Shown here: piece by piece, positions 17,195 through 24,495 of the stretch
How positions within the stretch are numbered: position 1 is the stretch's first letter
Layout of the letters: every line of letters starts with the position of its first letter
Assembly (NCBI RefSeq): GCF_038246755.1
Contig: NZ_CP134706.1
Span: 4,340,001-4,404,000 of the forward strand
DNA: 64,000 bases
Origin: Micromonospora sp. FIMYZ51
GTDB taxonomy: Bacteria; Actinomycetota; Actinomycetes; Mycobacteriales; Micromonosporaceae
Direction: 5' to 3'
Notes under the pieces: model-generated
The model's database searches: none
Told to the model about the DNA's origin: nothing
What the model saw: only the letters and a program-made list of their open reading frames with translations
Program-made: the position numbers and the translations under genes

Positions 17195-18285
17195 CGGACG
17201 CCAACGGCGAGACACAGCGACTCATCCATGAATCCCTGGTCGCAGACAATCCGGAGCGGTTGATCAACGAACTGGTCACCAGCGGGCCCGACGCTCTTCA
17301 ACAGGTCCTCGCCGCCGCGCACACGAAGGCAAATCGCTATCTTCCGAGCCTGTACGAGGTGGTGCGGCGCAGCACCTACCCGGCAGCCGTCCCCGTGTTG
17401 CAGCGGAATGTCGACATCGGCAATTACGCGACAGTCAGCAGTGTTCTCTGGGCTCTCGCGCATAACGACGAGGCGAGTGCGTTGGACATCGCGCTCCAAC
17501 ACCTCACTGATCCTGGGGCACTGTTCACGACCCGAGCGGCGGCGGCCAGTGCGCTCTACGGCGTCAAACAGCCAGCCGCCACCCAGGCTCTGCATGCCAC
17601 TCTCGCGGAACAGCAGACCGACCCGGACAATCCGGAATTGCCGTTACTACTGGTCAACACGGCCACCGCCCTGGCCACCACGAACGACCACAGCGGCGCC
17701 CCCGCCCTCTACCGGCTGATGGAGAGCGATCACGAAACTGCTCGGTCACTGGCCACCACCGCGCTCCGTATCGTGATCGACCAGGATGCCCTACGACAAC
17801 TGGCGACCGCTCTGGCCGATCCGAGTGCCGAGGTGCGAGGCGCTGCGGTCGATCCCGTTTTTCTGATCGGCTCACCCGCAGCCGCCGAATTGCTGCTACG
17901 CCGCGCCGAAGACGATTCGGACGACACCGTGCGGCACAACTCGCTCCTCCGATTCGGCGACATACTGGGACTGGCACTCGGCGGGTTGGACGACCTCTCG
18001 TTCGCGCAGGACGAGTGGGCAACGACGCGGTCAGAGCTCGATCAGGATGTGTGCTATCGCTTCGGCGAGGCGATCACCCTGGAGAACCTCGTGGAAGAGT
18101 TCACCGAGGAGGAGCAACTCCGCGAGAGAGTCGCCGAGGAGCTACAAATAGTCACCGGCATCGACGTACCGTCGATCTTCAAGCAAGGCGGCATCGACGC
18201 CGTACGCATCGCCACCGCCGAAGCGTCGATCAGGCCGGGCCGCGTCCACAAATGGGGATACGCACAGCCGTTGCCCCAACGGTGA
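17191..18285 (+). CDS. Probable HEAT-repeat immunity protein for the HNH toxin
   Basis: 364 aa from GTG 17191, overlapping the toxin stop by 4 nt, with AAGGA 7 nt upstream inside the toxin gene. The sequence is built from helical repeats about 30-35 residues long (DNPERLINELVTSG, AAAASALYGVKQPA, SAEVRGAAVDPVFLIG), typical of HEAT/ARM solenoids; it is acidic and has no signal peptide or membrane segment. HEAT-like solenoids are a recognised class of polymorphic-toxin immunity protein. The base and codon use match the toxin tip rather than the eCIS core, so the two probably moved together. A TTA codon lies at 17644-17646. Direct binding to the HNH domain is inference from position. Confidence 0.72.
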   Translation: MTDANGETQRLIHESLVADNPERLINELVTSGPDALQQVLAAAHTKANRYLPSLYEVVRRSTYPAAVPVLQRNVDIGNYATVSSVLWALAHNDEASALDIALQHLTDPGALFTTRAAAASALYGVKQPAATQALHATLAEQQTDPDNPELPLLLVNTATALATTNDHSGAPALYRLMESDHETARSLATTALRIVIDQDALRQLATALADPSAEVRGAAVDPVFLIGSPAAAELLLRRAEDDSDDTVRHNSLLRFGDILGLALGGLDDLSFAQDEWATTRSELDQDVCYRFGEAITLENLVEEFTEEEQLRERVAEELQIVTGIDVPSIFKQGGIDAVRIATAEASIRPGRVHKWGYAQPLPQR

Positions 18286-18326
18286 GGACCGTGCCGGGCG
18301 GTCCGGGATCGACGCTGCCGACGACT

Positions 18327-18383
18327 GTTAATAAGGGGCCCTTCCTATACACAAGGCGTTAATAGGGGGCCCTTCCTTGCACT
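18327..18383. repeat. Dimeric GGGGCCC intergenic repeat, copy 1
   Basis: Two units, GTTAATAAGGGGCCCTTCCT (18327-18346) and GTTAATAGGGGGCCCTTCCT (18358-18377), separated by an 11-nt spacer ending AGGC. The same dimer in reverse orientation lies at 38873-38926. The rest of the 208-bp gap before the sheath gene probably holds the structural-operon promoter, but I see no clear hexamers. Confidence 0.7.
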
Positions 18384-18493
18384 CGGTGCGCTTAAGGGCA
18401 GCGAAGGGTTCCCGATCATGCGGCCGGGTGGACGTTTGAAGCTCGCTGCGCAGGCGGGACGCTCGACTCGATCCCGAGGGACGAGGAGGCGTG

Positions 18494-20023
18494 ATGCCCA
18501 ACTACCTGGCGCCGGGTGTGTACGTCGAGGAGGTGGAGTCCGGCTCCCGCCCGATCGAAGGCGTCGGCACGGCGGTCGCCGCGTTCGTCGGCTTCGCCGC
18601 GCAGGGGCCGTTCAACACCCCGACGCTGGTGACCAACTGGAGCCAGTACTCGCAGATTTTCGGTGAGTTCGCCCCGGACTGCTACCTGGGCCACGCCGTC
18701 TACGGGTACTTCATGCAAGGCGGCGGGGCCGCGTACATCGTGCGGGTCGGCGGTGACCGGGCCGAGGAGGCATTGCCCGCCGCGTCCGCGCCGGCCGCCG
18801 TGCTCGGCACGTACAAGGTGGTCGCCCGGGCCCTGCCCGAGGGCACCCCGGAGGACGTCAGCGTCGAGGTCGCCGATCCGCCGGAGGGTGCCGGCGAGGA
18901 CCGGTTCAACCTGGTGGTCAAGCGCGGCGGCCAGGTGGTCGAGACCTTCGAGTCGGTGACCACCAAGCGCGGCAAGGACAACGTGGTGCACGTGGTCCGC
19001 GAGCGCTCCAAGCTGATCACCATCGAGGAGGCGGCGCCGACCGGGCAACTGGCCCGGCCCAGCGGCGGCGAGGTGGCGCTGACCGGCCCGGAGCCGGCTC
19101 CCGCGCCGGGCAACGTCTCGGCCGACGAGTACGTGGGTGACGCGGCGGAGCGTACCGGCTTCGGCGGCCTGGAGGCGGTCGACGAGGTGACCATGGTCGC
19201 GGTGCCCGACCTGATGGGGGCCTACCAGCGCGGCGCGATCGACCTGGAGTCGGTGAAGACGGTCCAGTCGGCGATGATCGCCCACTGTGAGCTGATGGGT
19301 GACCGGATGGCCATCCTGGACCCGCCGCCCGCGCTCAGCCCGCAGCAGGTCAAGGAGTGGCGCACCGACCAGGCCGGCTACGACTCGAAGTACGCCGCGC
19401 TCTACTACCCCTGGATCAAGGTGTTCGACCCGGTCAGCGGCACCAACCGGTTCATGCCGCCCTCGGGCCACCTGGCCGGGGTGTGGGCGCGCAACGACGG
19501 GTCGCGCGGGGTACACAAGGCACCCGCCAACGAGGTGATCCGGGGTGCGGTCGCGCTGGAGACCCAGTTGACCCGCACGGAGCAGGAACTGCTCAACCCG
19601 CTTGGCGTCAACTGCATCCGGGCCTTCCCCGGCCGGGGCATCCTCGTCTGGGGCGCCCGGACGCTCTCCTCCGACCCGGCGTGGCGCTACCTGAACGTGC
19701 GGCGGCTCTTCAACTACCTGGAGGAGTCGATCCTCAACGGCACCCAGTGGGTCGTCTTCGAGCCCAACGACGACATGCTCTGGGCCAGGATCCGGCGCAC
19801 GGTGAGCGCGTTCCTGGTCAACGAGTGGCGGCGCGGCGCACTCTTCGGCCTCACCCCTGACGAGGCGTTCTTCGTCAAGTGCGACCGGGAGACCAACCCG
19901 GCCGAGAGCATCGACGCCGGCCAGGTGGTGTGCCAGATCGGCGTCGCACCGGTCAAGCCCGCCGAGTTCGTGATCTTCCAGCTGGCGCAGATGTCCGGTG
20001 GCACCAGCCTGGTCAACGAGTAG
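18494..20023 (+). CDS. eCIS contractile sheath protein
   Basis: 509 aa. AGGAGG ends 4 nt before ATG 18494; GTG 18491 is the alternative. The N-terminus PNYLAPGVYVEEVESGSRPI and later GVGTAVAAFVGFAAQGPFN are the hallmark of phage/eCIS sheath subunits. The C-terminal region carries WRYLNVRRLFNYLEESI and ALFGLTPDEAFFVKCD, the conserved inner sheath core. The variable middle (about 90-230) is the outward-facing insertion. Six-subunit rings stack on the tube and contract to drive it through a membrane. Only one sheath gene is present, unlike the three of Afp. Confidence 0.96.
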   Translation: MPNYLAPGVYVEEVESGSRPIEGVGTAVAAFVGFAAQGPFNTPTLVTNWSQYSQIFGEFAPDCYLGHAVYGYFMQGGGAAYIVRVGGDRAEEALPAASAPAAVLGTYKVVARALPEGTPEDVSVEVADPPEGAGEDRFNLVVKRGGQVVETFESVTTKRGKDNVVHVVRERSKLITIEEAAPTGQLARPSGGEVALTGPEPAPAPGNVSADEYVGDAAERTGFGGLEAVDEVTMVAVPDLMGAYQRGAIDLESVKTVQSAMIAHCELMGDRMAILDPPPALSPQQVKEWRTDQAGYDSKYAALYYPWIKVFDPVSGTNRFMPPSGHLAGVWARNDGSRGVHKAPANEVIRGAVALETQLTRTEQELLNPLGVNCIRAFPGRGILVWGARTLSSDPAWRYLNVRRLFNYLEESILNGTQWVVFEPNDDMLWARIRRTVSAFLVNEWRRGALFGLTPDEAFFVKCDRETNPAESIDAGQVVCQIGVAPVKPAEFVIFQLAQMSGGTSLVNE

Positions 20024-20047
20024 TCCCCGTAGCGTCAGGAGGCAGTC

Positions 20048-20491
20048 GTGCCGCTCCCCGATTTCGACTCCGCCGTCGGCCACTCGTTCGGGCTGGAGGT
20101 GGACAGCATCGTCATCCGTCAGATCACCGAGGTCACCGGCCTCAAGATGGAGCAGGACGTCATCGAGTACAAGTCGAACACCGCCGATGGCAAGTTCGCC
20201 GTCCGCAAGGCGCCCGGCGCGCCGAAGGCCGGCGAGGTGACGTTGACCCGAGGGCTGACCGCGGACAACAGCTTCGAATCGTGGATCAAGGATTGCCGGT
20301 TCGGCAAGATGGGCCAGGCCCGCAAGGGTGGGGCCATCATCGTCTTCGACTACGAAGGCATCCCGATCAAGCGATACAAGCTGACCAACGCCTGGCCGAA
20401 GAGCCTGGAGATCAGCTCGCTCAAGGCCGGCGACACAAGCGTCCTCACCGAGAAGCTCGTGGTGACGTACGAGGCGATGGAGGTCGAGTAA
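20048..20491 (+). CDS. eCIS inner tube protein (gp19-like)
   Basis: 147 aa from GTG 20048 behind CAGGAGG. The start PLPDFDSAVGHSFGLEVDS and the central TLTRGLTADNSFESWI, with IPIKRYKLTNAWP, match the T4 gp19/Pvc1 tube family. Hexameric rings form the channel inside the sheath. The position directly after the sheath gene is standard; a second, divergent gp19-like gene at 24054 is the likely tube-initiator. Confidence 0.95.
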   Translation: MPLPDFDSAVGHSFGLEVDSIVIRQITEVTGLKMEQDVIEYKSNTADGKFAVRKAPGAPKAGEVTLTRGLTADNSFESWIKDCRFGKMGQARKGGAIIVFDYEGIPIKRYKLTNAWPKSLEISSLKAGDTSVLTEKLVVTYEAMEVE

Positions 20492-20495
20492 CCCC

Positions 20496-20945
20496 ATGCG
20501 CCGTACGTCGTCCCTCGTTCCGCCGCCCGGCACCGAGGCGGCCGAACCGCCCGCCGTCGCGCCGCGCCGCGAGACGCTGCGCACGGAGTTCCCGTTCGAG
20601 CTGCCCCGCGGCTATGTCGACGGCTCCGGCACGGTGCACCGGGACGGCGTGATGCGGCTGGCGACCGCCCGGGACGAGTTGGTGCCCCTGCGCGACGACC
20701 GGGTACGCGAGAACCCGGCCTATCTGACCGTGGTGCTGCTCAGCCGGGTGGTCACCCGAATCGGCACGGTGGTGGACATCCATCCCGGTGTGGTGGAGGA
20801 CCTGTTCGCCTCCGACCTGGCGTTCCTTCAGGACATGTACCGGCGGATCAACAGCGAGGGGCACACCCGCGCCAGTGTGGTGTGCCCGGAGTGTCAACAC
20901 CGCTTCGCAGTCGAGATCGCCGGTGGCCGCCTGGGGGAATCGTGA
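20496..20945 (+). CDS. Small eCIS assembly protein with a CPEC motif
   Basis: 149 aa from ATG 20496, 4 nt after the tube stop. A disordered Pro-rich N-terminus (1-30) is followed by a TEFPFELPRGYVDGSG segment and an alpha/beta body; the C-terminus has one CPEC pair (VVCPECQHRF), not a full zinc site on its own. It overlaps the next small gene by GTGA. I recognise the pair as conserved in actinobacterial tail-like operons but know no assigned function. Its place between tube and long disordered gene matches tail-assembly chaperones of phages (inference). Confidence 0.72.
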   Translation: MRRTSSLVPPPGTEAAEPPAVAPRRETLRTEFPFELPRGYVDGSGTVHRDGVMRLATARDELVPLRDDRVRENPAYLTVVLLSRVVTRIGTVVDIHPGVVEDLFASDLAFLQDMYRRINSEGHTRASVVCPECQHRFAVEIAGGRLGES

Positions 20946-21100
20946 CGTACGCGGCCGACCGCATCTACTCCGAGGTCGCGTACGTCGCCTACCACTTCCA
21001 CTGGTCACTGGACGAGATCCTCGACCTCGAACACGGCGAACGGCTGCGCTACGTGGCCGAGATCGCGAACATCAACAATCGCATCAGTCAGGGACGGTGA
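20942..21100 (+). CDS. DUF6760-like small eCIS protein
   Basis: 52 aa from GTG 20942, overlapping the upstream stop by 4 nt. VTYAADRIYSEVAYVAYHFH, then WSLDEILDLEHGERLRYV and INNRI, form a compact helical protein matching my memory of DUF6760. It is the size and place of Afp6/Pvc6. It is probably a baseplate or chaperone component; coupling to the CPEC protein suggests a fixed stoichiometry. Confidence 0.82.
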   Translation: MTYAADRIYSEVAYVAYHFHWSLDEILDLEHGERLRYVAEIANINNRISQGR

Positions 21101-21104
21101 CCCG

Positions 21105-21704
21105 ATGTGGCGGTGGCCGTGGCGCTCGCAGCGGACCGTGCAGCGGTCCACCGCGCAGGACGGCACGCCCGACACCGCCTCGACCGGCGAGCACGCGGCC
21201 GACACCGCCGACGACCGGGTGGCCGAGACCGCGACCGGCGACCGCTCGGCCGAGACGGCGAGTGATGTCGCGCCGCACCGGCGTAGCGAGCCGCCCGCCT
21301 GGCAGGCCCTGCCGCCGATCCAGCGGATCACCCCCGACGAGCCACGGTTGAACCTGCCCGACACGTTCACCGGCACGCTGGCGTCCTGGCGCGATCCGTC
21401 GTACCTCGCCCCCCTCGGTCATCTCGTCTCCGGTGCCGAACCGGCCGGTGTGCTGCACGGCACCGCCGAGCCGGTGGCCACGCCAGCGCAACCGGACCCG
21501 GTCGGGCAGAGCGCCGCACACGAAACGGCACCGATGCCGCTCGCCACGCCGGCCGCGCCGACACCGCAGCGCACGGCTTCGCTGCAACGCTCGGTGCTCG
21601 GCACCGCAGCGTCCGCGCCCATGCCGGCCGCCGCGCGCCCTCCGGCCCGGCCAGCCCACACAGTTCCGGCTCCACCACCCCACCCGGCCCGGCCAGCCCG
21701 GTGA
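21105..21704 (+). CDS. Long disordered eCIS protein, N-terminal frame (frameshifted gene, part 1)
   Basis: 199 codons from ATG 21105. It starts with WRWPWRSQRTVQRSTA and a globular LPPIQRITPDEPRLNLP segment, then becomes Pro/Ala/Thr-rich. From about 21635 the third-position GC signal leaves this frame (codons such as CCT, CCA, ACA, GTT, GCT accumulate) and appears in the frame of the next ORF, which reads GPASPHSSGSTTPPGPASP upstream of its first GTG. So the ORF end is probably not the true C-terminus: a one-base loss near 21630-21640 would join it to the next frame. Alternatively the two are separate genes with a GTGA overlap. Confidence 0.6.
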   Translation: MWRWPWRSQRTVQRSTAQDGTPDTASTGEHAADTADDRVAETATGDRSAETASDVAPHRRSEPPAWQALPPIQRITPDEPRLNLPDTFTGTLASWRDPSYLAPLGHLVSGAEPAGVLHGTAEPVATPAQPDPVGQSAAHETAPMPLATPAAPTPQRTASLQRSVLGTAASAPMPAAARPPARPAHTVPAPPPHPARPAR

Positions 21705-23917
21705 CGAGCCACGGCGCCGGCCCGGTGACGAGCCACGGCGCCGGCCCGGTGACGAGCCACGAGCCGGGCGCGGTCAGCGCGTCCGATCCGGGGCCGGGCA
21801 CGTCGCCCGCGCTTCGCTTGCCGCCGGCCGAGCTGCCGGGGCCGGCGCCGGAACTGCCGCTGGCGACGCCGACGCGGCCGGTACCGCTGGAGCCGGTGTT
21901 GGTCAGCCGGCTGGTGACCGCGCCACCACCACCCGTGGAGCGGCACCTGCCCACGGTCAGTTCGCCGGCCGCCGAGGCGCAGCACAGCGGCGCACCGTCC
22001 ACCGCCGAGCCGGTCGAGGTCGCGCAGCCAGGCGGCGGATCAGCCGACTCAGCCGACGTGCCCACGCTGGGCCGTGAACCCGTTGATCCGGTGTGGTCCG
22101 CCGGTGACCCACCCGCCGTCGAGGATCCGGGCCGCAGCGCGTCGGCGGACCAGGCCGAACCATCGGGAGCCTCCGGCGGGCCGCCGCTCGACCTGGCCGT
22201 GCAGCGGAGTTCGCCGGACGTTTCGCGACCGCCCCGCCGGCTCGGTCTCGGCGAACCCATCGTCTCGCCGCTGTTCCCACCGCGCGAGGCCACGTCGCCG
22301 GCCGCACCGGTGCAGCGCGTGCCGGCCGACAGCCCATCCCCGCCCCCGCTGGTCCACCGGCCGGCCGCCACCGACCAACCGGCCACCGGCCCGAGCACCG
22401 ACGCCGGTCAGCCGGACGGCATCGACCGGGGGACGACCGAGAGCGGTGCGGGCCCCGGCGACCAGGCGGGACTGGTCGGAGAGACGGTCGTCGCGCGCCT
22501 CGCCGCCGATGCCGACCCCGGCGGTTCCGGCAGTTCCTCCCCCGGCTCTTCCCCAGCCGACGTCGGCTTCGACGCCGACGCCGGCCCCCGTACCGACGGC
22601 GGCGACGAGCTACCGGTCGTCGGCGCACCAGCGGCCCGGAGCGCGCCGGGCGGCGGGGCTGGCGCGTCGGCAAGTGTGCAGACGTTCGTGCCGCCGGAGG
22701 GCGAGCGGCCCGCCGAGGCGCAGCTGGCGCCCCTGCTCGGCCAACCCTCCACGGCGACGCCGGCCAGCGGCGGCGAGCCGGCACCGCCCCGGGTCGCCCC
22801 ACCGGGCCCGGCCGGCACATCCGACCGGGCACCGGACTCCGACGTCGGCAGCACCGCCGGGAGTGCCGAACTGCCGGTGGTGTCCCGGCTGGCCACGCCC
22901 GTTTCCGCAGCCGATTCCCCGGTCCGGCCGACCGGTGGTGGCGCGAGCGCCACCCCGACCGGCAGCGCCACCCCGACCGGCAGCGCCATCCCGACCGGCA
23001 GCGTCACCCCGACCGGCAGTGCGGCAACGACCGGCAGCGCCACGTGGCAGGCACCTGCCAGCTTCGACGGCGGCACGGCCGCCACCGTCGGCACGGACGC
23101 GCCCACCGACGGCATCGCGCAGTCCGGTGCCGGGTCCGACACCGTCGGCCTGGTTGGTGGCTACGGCGAACCGCCGGATCAGCCGGACGGTTCGAGTGGG
23201 CAGCCCGACGCCGCACCGGCGGCACTGCCCCTGGTGGTGGCCCGGTTGGTCGGCGACCGCCCGATCCGGTCGCTTACCGGCGAGCTACCCGAGCCGGCGG
23301 CTCCCGCCGGTCCGAGCGTGCAACGGGTGAGCTGGCAGCACCACGAGGCGCGGGCGGATGCCGTCCCGCTCACCGCCGCCGCGCCGGACCACTCCCAGCC
23401 GCGCACCGAGGCACAACTGCCGGCCGCCGTGGGCGGCTCGGCTCCCGGCGGGGCGGGCGGCGGCGGCACGCCGGTCCAGCGCTGGGTGGGTGCGCTGCCC
23501 GGCTCACCGCCCCCGTCCGGCCGGTCCGGTTCGGGCGTCGGCAACACCCCGGTCAGCGGCGGCACCACCCCGGTCACCAGCCTCACCAGTTCCGGCGGTG
23601 GTGGCACCCCGATGACGTTCTTCACCGGCCCCGGCAGCGACGGCGCCCCGATGACGTACCTCGTCAGCTCCGGGGCGGGCGGCGTTGCGGCGGCGTACTC
23701 CGAGGGCCCGGGCGGCTCGTTGCCCGTGCAGCGGGCCGACTCGACGGCGGCGCCAACCGGCGACCCGCCCCGGCGGATTTCTCCAGCCCGCCCCCGCCCG
23801 ACCCGCCGGCCGTGCCGGCGACCACGGCGGCACCGCCGCCCGGTGACGTCCCGGCGGCCGGACAGTCGGCCACGCCGGGCGCGCCCGGCGCCGGACTGGA
23901 GCCCGAGGAGCTGCTGA
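21701..23917 (+). CDS. Long disordered eCIS protein, central frame (frameshifted gene, part 2)
   Basis: 738 codons if started at GTG 21701, which has no ribosome binding site. The sequence is Pro/Gly/Ala/Ser/Thr-rich and almost surely disordered. It carries recurring short motifs: QR preceded by V (AVQRSS, PVQRVP, SVQRVS, PVQRWV, PVQRAD) and V-S/A-R-L (VSRLVT, VARLAA, VSRLAT, VARLVG), plus short tandem repeats (TSHGAGPV near the start; ATPTGS around 22950-23040). After about 23755-23780 the frame turns into an Arg-rich tail of non-coding character, while another frame carries a structured C-terminus. Its position between the small assembly genes and tube 2 is where a tape-measure gene would lie. 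Confidence 0.6.
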   Translation: MTSHGAGPVTSHGAGPVTSHEPGAVSASDPGPGTSPALRLPPAELPGPAPELPLATPTRPVPLEPVLVSRLVTAPPPPVERHLPTVSSPAAEAQHSGAPSTAEPVEVAQPGGGSADSADVPTLGREPVDPVWSAGDPPAVEDPGRSASADQAEPSGASGGPPLDLAVQRSSPDVSRPPRRLGLGEPIVSPLFPPREATSPAAPVQRVPADSPSPPPLVHRPAATDQPATGPSTDAGQPDGIDRGTTESGAGPGDQAGLVGETVVARLAADADPGGSGSSSPGSSPADVGFDADAGPRTDGGDELPVVGAPAARSAPGGGAGASASVQTFVPPEGERPAEAQLAPLLGQPSTATPASGGEPAPPRVAPPGPAGTSDRAPDSDVGSTAGSAELPVVSRLATPVSAADSPVRPTGGGASATPTGSATPTGSAIPTGSVTPTGSAATTGSATWQAPASFDGGTAATVGTDAPTDGIAQSGAGSDTVGLVGGYGEPPDQPDGSSGQPDAAPAALPLVVARLVGDRPIRSLTGELPEPAAPAGPSVQRVSWQHHEARADAVPLTAAAPDHSQPRTEAQLPAAVGGSAPGGAGGGGTPVQRWVGALPGSPPPSGRSGSGVGNTPVSGGTTPVTSLTSSGGGGTPMTFFTGPGSDGAPMTYLVSSGAGGVAAAYSEGPGGSLPVQRADSTAAPTGDPPRRISPARPRPTRRPCRRPRRHRRPVTSRRPDSRPRRARPAPDWSPRSC

Positions 23918-24006
23918 AGAAGCTGTACGACCCGCTGCTGCGCCGGTTGAAGACCGAGTTGCGCCTCGACCGGGAGCGGCACGGGGTGCTCGGCGGACCC
24001 GGCTGA
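23775..24006 (+). pseudogene. C-terminal segment of the disordered eCIS protein in a third frame
   Basis: In this frame the sequence reads ADFSSPPPPDPPAVPATTAA and ends with a helical EPEELLKKLYDPLLRRLKTE, then LRLDRERHG and TGA at 24004-24006. GC-ending codons are strong here and weak in the frame of part 2 downstream of about 23775. Together with part 1 the full gene would be about 967 codons (21105-24006), interrupted by two shifts of the same direction, each compatible with loss of one base. It is marked pseudogene only because no single open frame covers it; sequencing error or programmed frameshifting are equally possible. Confidence 0.6.
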
Positions 24007-24053
24007 CCGCCCCACCGCGTCGCGAACCAGCGCCGAACGACCAGGAGGAATGG

Positions 24054-24491
24054 ATGACCAAGGACGAGGTCGCCGTCGCGATCGCCTTCGTCGTCAAGAT
24101 CGACGATCAGGATCTCGGCGCGTTCAACACCTGTGACGGGCTGGGCTGCGAGGTGGTGGTGGAGCAGCGTGAGGAGGGCGGCAACAACGGCCACGTCTGG
24201 CAGTTGCCGACCCGGATGAAGTTCTCAAACGTCAAGCTCTCCCGGCCGATCACGGCGGACAGCACCAAGTTGATGCGCTGGTTCTCCGGCATGGCCAACG
24301 GGATCACCCGCAAGACCGCCACGATCGAGGCCCGCACGTTGGAGGGCACCGTGATCGCCCGCTGGGGACTGCTCGACGTCATCCCGGTGAAGTGGTCCGG
24401 GCCGCAGCTCAGCCCGGACAGCCCGAAGGTCGCCGTGGAGACCCTGGAGCTGGCCCACCACGGCTTCTTCGGCCCCGGGGCCGGGGGGTGA
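24054..24491 (+). CDS. Second gp19-like tube protein (tube initiator, Afp5/Pvc5-like)
   Basis: 145 aa from ATG 24054 with AGGAGG 5 nt upstream. VAIAFVVKIDDQDLGAFNTC, DGLGCEVVVEQREEGGNNGH and KLSRPITADSTKLMRWF are typical gp19-family tube features, but it is distinct from the main tube protein. In Afp and PVC a separate tube protein connects the tube to the spike hub; the location immediately before the LysM and VgrG-like genes supports that role. Confidence 0.9.
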   Translation: MTKDEVAVAIAFVVKIDDQDLGAFNTCDGLGCEVVVEQREEGGNNGHVWQLPTRMKFSNVKLSRPITADSTKLMRWFSGMANGITRKTATIEARTLEGTVIARWGLLDVIPVKWSGPQLSPDSPKVAVETLELAHHGFFGPGAGG

Positions 24492-24495
24492 GACC

